From Tethya wilhelma (taxonomy: Eukaryota; Porifera; Demospongiae; Tethyida; Tethyidae), in NCBI GenBank assembly GCA_964030475.1, contig CAXIPT010000005.1:5771544-5835543 (forward strand): a stretch of DNA of 64,000 nucleotides. Direction: 5' to 3'. The translations under genes and the position numbers were made by a program. Positions 50,111 to 58,677 of this stretch are shown one piece after another. The notes below the pieces were generated by a model. It did not search any database. It was not told where the DNA came from and worked only from the letters and a program-made list of their open reading frames with translations. Each line of letters starts with the position of its first letter. Within the stretch, counting starts at the first letter, position 1.

Positions 50111-51114
50111 TCTCTNAGCGATCTACGGTCTTCACAAGATAGACTCCAGTGACACTCCCTCCTACTTGGTCGCCATCCTTGGTATAATGGCCTCCTTTCA
50201 GTGGCTCTCCATTCTCACCTTCCCACTGATACAAGTGAGTGGACAACTTACACACTGTTCTTGCACTGGCAAGAACATCACATCAACATAATACAGTGTC
50301 ATAATTGTGTAGTACATATTAGCAGTGTAAAGGCAGCACTATAGGTGCTACCAGCTTAGCTTATGCACGAGTATGTATGTACCGTAGATCGGGAAATTTT
50401 CATTGGTAAAATATTTCACCTGTTAAATTTTCGCGTAGTTTAATTTTCGTCATTACGGAAGATCCGGTAAGGATCGCCATACAAAATAACTTTTCGCAGA
50501 GTTTAATTTTCGTCGGTATTGGTCGTCGACGAAAATTTTTTAGCGACGAAAATTTCCCGATCTACGGTATAGAGCCTCCCGTGCAGTACATAGAGAACGT
50601 AAGGCATTAAACTAAATAGTGCACTTACATGTAATTTGGGTTAGAACCCAGGTTATGGGCCTCGCATAAACGCAGCTAAAGTCTTGATCAACATGCATGT
50701 GGTCATCCATTCAGGCGGCTAGAGTGACTCGTGGGTGTGTTCGGCTGAAAAAGATAGCCACTGAAGTGCGCTCCCGACCGTACAGCTATGCAGACACACC
50801 TCAACTTGATCTTGATTCTTTTGTCATCTTCACTTCCGGTCTTAACATGAGTGTAAGCCAATGAACAGAACACCTCTTTGTTTTAACAATTGACTATAGT
50901 TTGAAATTGTATATGTTTCATAAACTACTGATCTGTAAGCTTCACACACGCACATGCACGTGCACGCACACACACATACACACTGCCCTTGCAGGCGAAG
51001 CTCATTAGTATTCCTGTGAGTCCTGGTCTTGTTGCTGGTATCTTCTTCATCCTCGGTCTGGCTCTCTTTCTTGTCTTCCAGTACGACAACTACAGCTGGG
51101 CTGTCTGGCTGTGA
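47392..51114 (+). CDS. multi-pass membrane protein, complete copy, family unknown
   Basis: Nine exons: 47392-47727, 47876-47980, 48094-48243, 48516-48707, 49182-49246, 49729-49863, about 50119-50234, 50715-50852 and 50995-51114, about 450 residues. The N-terminus (exon 1) is long, soluble and acidic, with a D/E run. At least five hydrophobic segments follow: WPTIMCMLIVGSCVTQIL, FVIPDILLISAFAYGLYIF, LLIILGVLWILFSLG, YLVAILGIMASFQWLSIL and LVAGIFFILGLALFLVF; one or two more are possible. The segment HPYLVFLKVIGWRRFSP before the first helix faintly recalls gustatory-receptor-like proteins, but the typical C-terminal motif is not visible, so this is speculation. Exon 7 is preceded by a CT tract ending in an N (50116), and the exon 6-7 phase is off by one base there, probably a sequence error. 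It shares a promoter with nardilysin copy 3. Confidence 0.75.
49471..49547. repeat. (TG)n microsatellite, intron 5 of the membrane-protein gene
   Basis: Long TG run with few interruptions. Confidence 0.9.
50084..50115. repeat. (CT)n tract before exon 7
   Basis: CT run acting as the polypyrimidine tract of the exon 7 acceptor. It ends in an N at 50116. Confidence 0.85.
50380..50569. mobile_element. MITE, TACCGTA family (copy 2)
   Basis: 190-bp element in intron 7 with perfect terminal inverted repeats of at least 22 bp (beginning TACCGTAGATCGGGAAATTT) and AATTTTCGTC subrepeats inside. It is the same family as 26367-26559. Confidence 0.8.
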
Positions 51115-51547
51115 GCAGATGCTTCCGTGCAATGAGAATTTGTTTGTGTTTGTTTGTTTGTTTGTTTGTTTGTTGTTCCATTGATTGATCATTGATTGAG
51201 TTAAGAAACTGTTAACTTTAATGTTTGTTTATTCTACTATGGATTTCTCATTGTGAGACTAAAATTGTTTGTGCTATTTTCTTTTCTTCCTGTTTCTTTA
51301 AATTTTTGAATTGGATCTCTTTTAAGTTTCTATATAGAAACATTATTGCTATATATATATATAATGCACAAAAAGACATTAAAAGCATTAATGTACAAAA
51401 CAATAGCCATTCTCTTACAATCACTTGCAGTGATATCGATGTTAAATGGATGTACTTGTAATTGCTCAGCACAATACACAAGATGTGTATAGAAAGCTTT
51501 TACCAACACTTCCAAAGGAACATAAGATTATCATATTATAGTCATGT
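51115..51547. other. intergenic, no gene
   Basis: AT-rich 3' flank of the membrane-protein gene with a TTTG repeat and a short TA run. No coding signal. Confidence 0.5.
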
Positions 51548-51554
51548 TATAAAT
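51548..51554 (+). promoter_or_regulatory. TATA box of the secreted peptide gene
   Basis: TATAAAT about 30 bp before an initiator-like CCAGTTG (51571-51577), which would give a 5' UTR of about 65 nt to the ATG at 51642. Confidence 0.45.
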
Positions 51555-51641
51555 GTTCTCACAATTAAATCCAGTTGAGAGCTTGAAGACTACAGACAAG
51601 CAATTGCAATAGACAACTATATAGGGACTGATTGAATCAAC

Positions 51642-51926
51642 ATGAAGACAGCACTGATATTTCTACTAGTCAGTGGGATCTGTGCTGTATTTGCAACAGA
51701 TCAAAAGTTTGAAGGCCTGAGGGACAAGATACTCCATGAAGATGATCGTGAAGCAGATGATCTGGAAGTGCAGGAGAAAAACTGCTGCAAAACTCCAGAC
51801 AAAAGAGGAAAAACACAAGCTGAAGGTCCACAGGGAATGGCCACAAGGTGTGTACAAAATCGAAAGTCTGCTCAAGCTATACAGGATCAAAAAATGATGT
51901 CTCATGGAGCACCAATTGGAAAATAA
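51642..51926 (+). CDS. small secreted protein, 94 aa, single exon
   Basis: Begins with a classic signal peptide (MKTALIFLLVSGICAVFA, probable cleavage after VFA). The predicted mature part is about 76 residues, highly charged: an acidic first half (HEDDREADDLEV), then KNCCKTPDKRGK and a basic/Gln-rich tail. It has three cysteines (an adjacent pair and one single) and one KR that could be a prohormone-type cleavage site. I do not recognise the family and saw no domain. It has its own TATA box and an AATAAA downstream. It could be a secreted peptide precursor, an immune effector or a matrix protein; none can be chosen from the sequence. Confidence 0.7.
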   Translation: MKTALIFLLVSGICAVFATDQKFEGLRDKILHEDDREADDLEVQEKNCCKTPDKRGKTQAEGPQGMATRCVQNRKSAQAIQDQKMMSHGAPIGK

Positions 51927-52093
51927 GGTCTGAGATTATTACAATCATGTATATTTCACTTGTATAGTTATGATCCTATACTGTATACAGGAGCCACTAA
52001 AGTTGAGAGTGACTATATACAATATTTTTTTTTATATAAACTGTTACTGATTCAAAATAGGCCTAGAAGTATAGTCACAGTTGTTAAAGGTGT

Positions 52094-52099
52094 AATAAA
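52094..52099 (+). terminator. poly(A) signal of the secreted peptide gene
   Basis: AATAAA about 170 bp after the stop codon, in the convergent gap before TMEM223. Confidence 0.5.
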
Positions 52100-52177
52100 T
52101 GCATTCTCCTTGAAAAATTTCTAGCTACATGGTAGTAAACATGGCAAACTGGCTGCAAACTGTGAATAAAATAAGGG

Positions 52178-52183
52178 TTTATT
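52178..52183 (-). terminator. poly(A) signal of the TMEM223 gene
   Basis: AATAAA on the minus strand, about 12 bp after the stop, implying a very short 3' UTR. Confidence 0.45.
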
Positions 52184-52194
52184 TACTACATGAA

Positions 52195-52899
52195 TTACTT
52201 CTTTGTTTGTGCCCCAACAAGGTTGTACAACAAGGGATTGAGGTATGTCTGCTGCTGATCTAGCAAGTAGTAGAGTGCATGTCCTCTAACCTTCAGAGCA
52301 ATGTGGCCGCCACTTGCCTTCTGCTTTGCAGATGAAGCTGACTTAACGTGAAGCAGAGGCACTTGTAGGACTCTTGTAGTTCCAAGAGGAGTGAAAGTGA
52401 CAAACTCTAGTGCTTGTTCAGATCGTAGGAAAGTCAGTTTTCGTACCATCCTCATTGGGTACATGCAAGCTGTGACAGCAAAGAAGATTCCAGCACCAAG
52501 GGAAAGAAGAGAGAGTCCAATTCTCCACTTGGACGAGCCGAACCAAGACGTAAGTGATTCAGGAGATGATGAGGAACTTGCTTTCTCTATAGCAGAAGAG
52601 TAATTGAACTTTTCACCTTCTGAGGTAGTACTAGAATGAATATCTTTCAAAGTGTTCGATTTCTTACGTCCTCGATTTTGACGATTGTTACCAAATTCTG
52701 TCAGAGCAAAATATGAGAGGTAACTCCACAAGACAAGCTGGATCCCTGACACAGCAACAATGATACAAAAGTACTTTGGTTTGATCTTGTTGTTCTCATA
52801 CAGTTTGATTGTAGTGCTAAGGTTGATGGAAGAAGAGGCTGCATTGCTGCTTGCGTGTCTTCTTGTGAAGTTAGTATGCCATCTCAAAGAAAAGGCCAT
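52195..52899 (-). CDS. TMEM223: TMEM223-like mitochondrial membrane protein
   Basis: 234 codons in one exon. It has a basic, Ser/Arg/His-rich N-terminus (HTNFTRRHASSNAASS) compatible with a mitochondrial targeting peptide, a first hydrophobic segment (CIIVAVSGIQLVLWSYLSYF), a variable hydrophilic loop, a second membrane segment after SSKWRIG (LSLLSLGAGIFFAVTACMY), then a soluble C-terminal domain with VPLLHV and a closing KVRGHALYYLLD block. This order matches TMEM223, an inner-membrane protein linked to COX1 translation and complex IV biogenesis in mammals. Human TMEM223 is about 200 residues; the extra length is in the Ser-rich loop. It is divergent with the SnoaL-like gene, 200 bp apart. 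Confidence 0.75.
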   Translation of the reverse strand: MAFSLRWHTNFTRRHASSNAASSSINLSTTIKLYENNKIKPKYFCIIVAVSGIQLVLWSYLSYFALTEFGNNRQNRGRKKSNTLKDIHSSTTSEGEKFNYSSAIEKASSSSSPESLTSWFGSSKWRIGLSLLSLGAGIFFAVTACMYPMRMVRKLTFLRSEQALEFVTFTPLGTTRVLQVPLLHVKSASSAKQKASGGHIALKVRGHALYYLLDQQQTYLNPLLYNLVGAQTKK

Positions 52900-53099
52900 C
52901 AGGATAATAGTCTACCTGTAGATTATAAAGTTGTATGGTAAAACAACAGCTTAGAGTTCATGATTTGGGACTCACAACTCACTTTGCTGCTCCACGTGTA
53001 GTGAACTTTGACCCTTTTATGTAATAGCCCCACCCATCAATCTACAGGTGAGGTCCGTTTGTGTTGAGTATCCGGGGAAGAAACAAGAAAAGAATAAAG
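52900..53099. promoter_or_regulatory. bidirectional intergenic region, TMEM223 / SnoaL-like
   Basis: Two start codons face away from each other across 200 bp, so the promoters must overlap or be shared. No TATA box was seen. Confidence 0.5.
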
Positions 53100-53969
53100 A
53101 TGGCCAGTAAGTCTCTCTGACAGGACCTTCTTTTGTGGAAGGCATCTCTTTTAGACACACATCATACGCATTGTCTCTAGGTCTAAAGGCTGAAATCGAA
53201 GCTGCCAATGTGAAGTTCATGCAGGCTTTCAACAGCCATGACATGACAACACTCTCCAAGCTGTACACTGCTGACTGCAAGCTGATGCCAAGTGGCATGG
53301 ACGTGCAAGAGGGAAGAGATGGTATGATTTTTTATGTCAACAATGACAGATAGTAAAAATACCTACATACTGATACAGCTACATTGTCTATGGACAATGT
53401 CAACCTGGTAGCATACCATACGTATACTCAACTGCATGTACCCACTATATGCATGCATGTGCAGGGATAGCATTGGTGTTTGGCGGTGCAATAAAGGCTG
53501 GAGCTGACTCTGTCAAGCTGGAGATTGATGAAGTGGGACCGATGGGTTCTTCTGACACCATCTACGAGAGAAGCCACTACACCTTCCTGAAGAAAGATGG
53601 CTCTCAGTTTGACAAGGGAAAGTAAGTCAAATTGAGCTAGTCAATTGTCAGCAATAGCAAACAGCTAGCTGCATCAGATTGAGTAATTACATCACGGTCC
53701 TGACATTAGTGACATATCCATTCTCATAATGTTTTGTGTTTTTAATGTAGACAACAAGCATTTGCAACCATACTCTCATAGATGTAGGAATAAAACTTTG
53801 GTTGGGGGGGGAGGGGAGAAAGAAGCTATACTTCTTAGAATCAATAGTTAACAAAATGCATTGACTCTATTGACTTCTTTATAGATATGTTGTCATTTGG
53901 AAGAAGATGGATGGAGAGTGGTACCTTTACATTGACATCTTCAATTCCAGCGTCCCTCCATCACAGTGA
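53100..53969 (+). CDS. SnoaL-like (DUF4440/CaMKII-association type) cytosolic protein
   Basis: Four exons with matching phases: 53100-53106 (only seven coding bases), 53181-53321, 53465-53621 and 53885-53969, giving about 129 residues. The fold is the small alpha+beta cone of SnoaL/NTF2-like proteins: helix VKFMQAFNSHDMTTLSKLY, then YTADCKLMPSG, GRDGIALVFGGAI, KLEIDEVGPMGSSD, and the C-terminal strands KYVVIWKKMDGEWYLYIDIFNS. Animal members resemble the CaMKII association domain, but no kinase is attached and the ligand is unknown. It lacks a signal peptide, unlike its paralogue at 63326. The 3' end of this gene was copied to 56691. Confidence 0.82.
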
Positions 53970-54354
53970 TTGATACCGGAAGGATTTGAAAGTTGTTTTT
54001 TTAACTAAAACTAAAAATTAATAGTACTTGTCTACTCATAAAATTTAATTTATATTGTACTGACAATGTTGCTTTACTAAAACTGTTTTGAGTTGAGTAA
54101 AAGTTTAAAATTGGTAAAGATGGTTATACAAAAAGATAAAACTGCTATGCATAAGAATCTACACTATGTTATGGAGAAAGTGGACAATTATACCTAATTT
54201 TAATGAATATACATGCATGTGTGCAAAGCAACCCCCAAACACAATTCAGTTAACATCAACAACAATAATTATAATAATAATATACAAACATACTATGTCT
54301 ATGAACAATTTGACATACCGCGACATTATATATAGTTATGGGGAAAATACGAAG

Positions 54355-54929
54355 TTTAGCTTAGAACCAAATCATATAAATTTTCCATCAACAGTATACT
54401 GCTGAGATACTCCAACTGCAAATACGCTCTACCAGCCTGCTAACTGGGGTTTTGAAGATTTTGAAATTTTCCCTGGGGGAGCAAGGTGGGGGACTAAATG
54501 TGACACAAAAGACACTATATATAGATATAGATTCTACCAATAAGAGGATATGGGGGGCATAATGCTCTTTTATAAGATTTCTGTAACACTGGTGTCAAGC
54601 GTTGGGGGGAACTTGGAATGAAACACTTGATAGTGCTCATGAAATGGGAAACTACATGATACATATGTTTGTTTGTCTTTCTAGAGTTCTTGATCTTGTA
54701 TTTTTTGTTTATGCCAATGAATGAAGTATGCGTTTATTGTATTGTTCAAATTTGTTTGGAACTTATTTTATGTGTTTTCGCTCGTACTTCTAGACATCCA
54801 AGAGTTCTGTTTTACTGTTTGTGAAATAGTCCTCTGATGTTATGAAATGTGTGACTGTGTGTGTGTCTTCCATTTGTTGGGAACTTTAGTAATGGAGTTG
54901 TTTTTCACAAAATACACAAACTTAACTTT
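54355..54929 (-). other. inserted inverted segment related to 62745-63560
   Basis: This insert is absent from the sister block (compare the junction near 57030). Read on the minus strand, it matches about 500 bp of 62745-63245 and then a piece of exon 1 of the secreted SnoaL-like gene. It is diverged, with clear point differences and small gaps. Confidence 0.8.
54361..54420 (-). pseudogene. exon 1 fragment of secreted SnoaL-like gene
   Basis: Sixty bases on the minus strand match exon 1 of the gene at 63326 (about 63499-63558) at roughly 50 of 60 positions. The fragment is joined directly to promoter-region sequence, so the start codon and signal-peptide part are deleted, and it has an in-frame stop. 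It is non-functional. Confidence 0.75.
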
Positions 54930-54935
54930 AACAAT

Positions 54936-55927
54936 TCAAATCAAACGCTCGTTATATTTCAAAGGAAGTGAGCGTACAAGTTTGTCCCAATGATATTCAC
55001 TATATCTGAATTGGAGAACATAGTTTTCACTGCCATTATCATCCCAGAATTCACCACTAGAGGATTGATAACATATCGCAAACTGGAAATCGTTTCCAAT
55101 GGCATCCTTGGTTACGGTGTAGGTGAATCCAAAGCGGTCAATGGTAGAACTTTGACTGTTGATATACTCTGCTTTGACATCCTCAAATGTCTTCCAATTG
55201 TCTTGCGTTATTCTCACAAAAACGTTCTTGTGGTAGGACATGTTGTACACACGTACAACTCCAGTTAAGCAGCTGTTGTGCCCATGATGGCAGTACTCTA
55301 GAGTGACCTTCTGGTTGATCACTTTCAAATCGATAATATCATCCTCATAGAACAGTGGTGAGGGTGAAGCTATCATCAAGCGGAAATTGAGTGGCGATTG
55401 TGATGTGACAGATGAATTGTGTTGAATGAGAGCTCCCAATTCATTTGGAGGGGACCATGGAAAGAGCTATATTTGAAATTGAACACACGTATGTATACAT
55501 AACAATAAATGCATGGCTATACATTTACAATGGCAAAATCAGTAGCTAGTGCATGCATGGAACAGAAAAAAAAAACTTACAGTTTCCTTTGGCACATGCA
55601 CATCTTGCATGTGATGATCATTGGTAGTTGATGTTGCAGCCACATCAGAGATTTGCTCCATAGAAGGAACAGAAGTGGAAGCCTAATGAGTTGGTAGAAA
55701 AATAGCATCATAAAATACACTGAGCAGAAAACTGAAGAGGAATTATTATATATACTCACCATATCATCAGCATCAGATGAGTTGCTGGGCCGTCGTCCAG
55801 CTGTCGGCACTTGAGGAATTGTTCCTTGGAGTTCAGCATTAGTATTGATTGCTGGCCTCTTACTTTGCTTGGATACTAATTTTTTTTCTCTGCGAAAGAG
55901 TCTCCTCTTCGATAAACTTGGTGCCAT
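54936..55927 (-). CDS. PP1 glycogen-targeting regulatory subunit, CBM21 domain (copy 1)
   Basis: Three exons: 55760-55927, 55581-55682 and 54936-55466, all phase 0, 266 residues. The large C-terminal exon encodes a CBM21 domain with the family's landmarks GVVRVYNMSYHKNVFVRI, DNWKTF, DRFGFTYTV, FAICYQSSSGEFWDDN and the final NYVLQF. Proteins of this type (PPP1R3 family) bring protein phosphatase 1 to glycogen and promote glycogen synthase dephosphorylation. The N-terminus is basic (LSKRRLFRREKKL) and may contain a PP1-binding element, but a clean RVxF motif is not evident; KVTLEYCHH before the CBM21 lies where PP1-family docking sequences are expected. It is near-identical to copy 2, with one extra Ile codon in exon 3. 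The relevant human paralogue cannot be named. Confidence 0.85.
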
Positions 55928-56155
55928 TTCTCAAAAGTTCAGTATTTTTGAATCCAAAATAGGTTTTCCTGATAAAATTAGTTGCAGAGCCACAGAATAC
56001 TTAAAACTAGATCCTTGTCGTCTTCGTTGAAGAAGTGAGTAGATTCTAACTGCAGCGCTGAATTTTATAGTAACGCTTGCTGGATGCGTCGATCGAAATG
56101 ACGGCGCGCGCGGAGCCGGCCGGCAGTGAGCGGTCACGTGCCACAAAATTCGCGC

Positions 56156-56404
56156 TCTATACCCCCCACGGGCGTTTTTTCCTGTATGGCTTTGCGCGCA
56201 CACACTTAGTTCGCCCGCGAAATATTAAATTTCACGTCCACCCCCATAGCAACGCATCCTGCTGGCCCATAGCAACAGCTTGCCCAGCTTTANGTGTAGA
56301 CAGCTCTTTCTATACTAACAGTTACTTTTATATATAGCGTTTCGTGACTCATGCAGTTAAGCCTAAATTTAGAGACACAGAAGCAGTGAAAACATTTAGG
56401 AATG
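56156..56404. other. unduplicated spacer
   Basis: Sequence between the two PPP1R3-like blocks. Contains an N (56283) and a TATATATA motif (about 56329-56336) upstream of a signal-peptide-like reading frame. Confidence 0.5.
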
Positions 56405-56499
56405 ATCGCGAAAGCTGTTACTGCTAATTTTTGCAGCTGGAATCTTAGCTGCATATGCTAGTAATAGTGAAGATGATGAAGATGGAACCTGTAATGCTG
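56405..56499 (+). pseudogene. orphan signal-peptide exon without start codon
   Basis: In one frame this reads RKLLLLIFAAGILAAYAS followed by an acidic stretch (NSEDDEDGTCNAG) and a GTAATC donor-like site. A TATA-like motif lies about 70 bp upstream. The frame has no ATG (it is closed by a stop just upstream), and the nearby ATG (56402) is in another frame that stops after 19 codons. It is probably the remnant of a secreted protein's first exon, or a sequencing error at the start. No second exon was found. Confidence 0.4.
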
Positions 56500-56690
56500 G
56501 TAATCGTTTGCTATTTCACTAATATGAAGTCGAACACTTAAAAATCATAAAAATTTAATTATTAAAATTGAATGTTACATTCACTAGAATGTAAAAACAA
56601 GAAGTGACTAAAATAGTGGAATACACGAACAGTATACATAATTGGAGGTACATAAATAAAAAGTGGTTCAAGAAACATTATATACATTAT

Positions 56691-57030
56691 GGTGCCTTTA
56701 CAGCGTCCCTCCATCACACAAATTTATATTGTCACAATGTTGCTTTAGTAAAACCGTTTTGAGTTGAGTAAATATTTAAAATTGGTAAAGATGGTTATAC
56801 AAAAAGATAAAACTGCTCTGCATAAAAATCTACACTATATTATGGAGAAAGTGGACAATTTTTCCTAAGACACACAATTATACCTAATTTGAATACATGC
56901 ATGTGTGCAACGCACCCCCAAACACAATTCAGTTAACATCAACAACAACAATAATTATAATAATATAATATAGAATGGAATCATACAATGTCATGTATAT
57001 GACATACGACATTATAGTCATGGGAAAATA
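56691..57030 (+). pseudogene. 3' fragment of the SnoaL-like gene
   Basis: Matches the last coding bases and 3' flank of the gene at 53100 (GGT.CCTTTACA and CAGCGTCCCTCCATCACA), with an internal deletion in the coding part. No upstream exons are present. It is the left edge of duplication block copy 2. Confidence 0.75.
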
Positions 57031-57049
57031 CGAGTTCATGTTTAACAAT

Positions 57050-58036
57050 TCAAATCAAACGCTCATTATAGTTCAAAGGAGGTGAGCGTACAAGTTTTTC
57101 CCAATGATATTCACTGTATCGGAATTCCAGGACGTAGTTTTCACTGCCATTATCATCCCAGAATTCACCACTAGAGGATTGATAACATATCGCAAACTGG
57201 AAATCGTTTCCAATGGCTTCCTGGGTTACAGTGTAGGTGAATCCAAAGCGGTCAATAGTAGAACTTTGACTGTTGATATATTCTGCCTTGACATCCTCAA
57301 ATGTCTTCCAATTGTCTTGCGTTATTCTCACAAAAACGTTCTTGTGGTAGGACATGTTGTACACACGTACAACTCCAGTTAAGCAGCTGTTGTGCCCATG
57401 ATGGCAGTACTCCAGAGTAACCTTCTGGTTGATCACTTTCAAATCGATATCATCCTCATAGAACAGTGGTGAGGGTGAAGCTATCATCAAGCGGAAATTG
57501 GGTGGTGATTGTGATGTGACAGATGAGTTGTGTTGAATGAGAGCTCCCAATTCATTTGGAGGGGACCATGGAAAGAGCTATATTTGAAATTGAACACATG
57601 TATGTATACATAACAATAAATACATAAATACATGGCTATACATTTACAATGGCAAAATAGCTAGTGCATGGAACAGGAAAAAAAACTTACAGTTTCCTTT
57701 GGCACATGCACATCTTGCATGTGATGATCACTGGTAGCTGATGTTGCAGCCACATCAGAGATTTGCTCAATAGAAGGAACAGAAGTGGAAGCCTAATGAG
57801 TTGGTGGAAAAATAGCATCATGAAATACACTGAGCAGAAAACTGAAGAGGAATTATTGTGCTCACCATATCATCAGCATCAGATGAGTTGCTGGGTCGTC
57901 GTCCAGCTGTCGGCACTTGAGGAATTGTTCCTTGGAGTTCAGCATTAGTATTCATTGCTGGTCTCCTACTTCGCTTTGTTACAAGTTTTTTAACTCTGCG
58001 AAAGAGTCTCCTAAACTTCGATAAACTTGGTGCCAT
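57050..58036 (-). CDS. PP1 glycogen-targeting regulatory subunit, CBM21 domain (copy 2)
   Basis: Three exons, 57866-58036, 57691-57792 and 57050-57577, in the same arrangement as copy 1, 266 residues. The CBM21 landmarks are all kept. Differences are concentrated in the basic N-terminus (LSKFRRLFRRVKKLVTKRSRR, with one extra codon) and a few residues near the C-terminus. KFRRLF or RVKKL could form a slightly better PP1-docking site than copy 1 has, but this is a guess. Both copies are intact, so both may be expressed; the two upstream regions are also homologous for about 230 bp. Confidence 0.85.
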
Positions 58037-58297
58037 TTCTCAAAAGTTCAGTATTTTGAATCCAAAATAGGTTTTCCTGATAATAATATTAGTTGCAGAA
58101 CCACAGAATACTCGAAACTAGATCCCTGTCGTCTTCGTTGAAGAAGTGAGTAGATTCTAACTGCAGCGCTAAATTGTTATAGTAATGACGCTTGCTGGAT
58201 GCGTACGCGTCGAGGTGAAAGGTTAAATGGCGGCGCGCGCGCGCACCCGATTGTCCAATCACGTGCCACAAAAATTCACGCATTACATGCATGAAAC

Positions 58298-58428
58298 TAG
58301 TCTCGTGCCCAGCCTCTCCTGCCCACGTGCTACTCGCACGGGAAAAGGAGAGTCTGGTAACTAACGTACAACTCTTTGGATTTCCCGTGCGAGTAGCACG
58401 TGGGCAGGAGAGGCTGGGCACGAGACTA
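58298..58428. mobile_element. palindromic element with 9-bp target-site duplication
   Basis: 131-bp element made of two perfect inverted arms of about 49 bp (TAGTCTCGTGCCCAGCCTCT... and its complement) around a loop of about 35 bp. It is flanked by the direct repeat GCATGAAAC (58289-58297 and 58429-58437). The TAGTCT ends and the 9-bp duplication match the element at 34221, suggesting one superfamily. Confidence 0.8.
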
Positions 58429-58677
58429 GCATGAAACTTCTTTGGAAAAAATCGTGATCACTCAGTAAAGTAAGCAGTGCGCCTGCTCATGAATATATTA
58501 ATGAGAAAATAAATCTCGAATTCTAAGCGTTGCCGCTGACACGTGCGTTTCGGCTGCACTTGCTTGTCAAGTTATGTCTACATAATCTGTGTGGACATAT
58601 TATTAATTATAATATTATACTAAAATTCAATTCTATATTCTACATTGGCTAAACTGTGCATGTATATACTATACAAG
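58429..58677. other. intergenic, no gene
   Basis: AT-rich spacer between the palindromic element and the 3' end of the beta-helix gene. Nothing else recognised. Confidence 0.5.

Larger units (their letters stand above)
53930..56155. repeat. tandem duplication block, copy 1 (SnoaL 3' end + PPP1R3-like gene)
   Basis: This block and 56691-58275 are homologous in the same order: SnoaL last-exon tail and 3' flank, the PPP1R3-like gene, and its upstream region. Copy 1 carries an extra insert of about 575 bp (54355-54929). Confidence 0.8.
56691..58275. repeat. tandem duplication block, copy 2
   Basis: Sister of 53930-56155, without the inserted inverted segment. The PPP1R3-like stop codons are 2,114 bp apart. 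Confidence 0.8.

Noticed and set aside
50630..50700. tRNA-like arm near GGTTAGAACCC on the plus strand
   Set aside because: Only one arm-like motif, no cloverleaf; the second arm could not be drawn.
51618..51624. TATATAG as the TATA box of the secreted peptide gene
   Set aside because: Only about 20 bp before the ATG, too close; TATAAAT at 51548 fits better.
54166..54405. Plus-strand frame over the PPP1R3-like downstream region
   Set aside because: Low-complexity AT-rich frame that crosses the edge of the inserted segment; no start context or conservation in the sister block.
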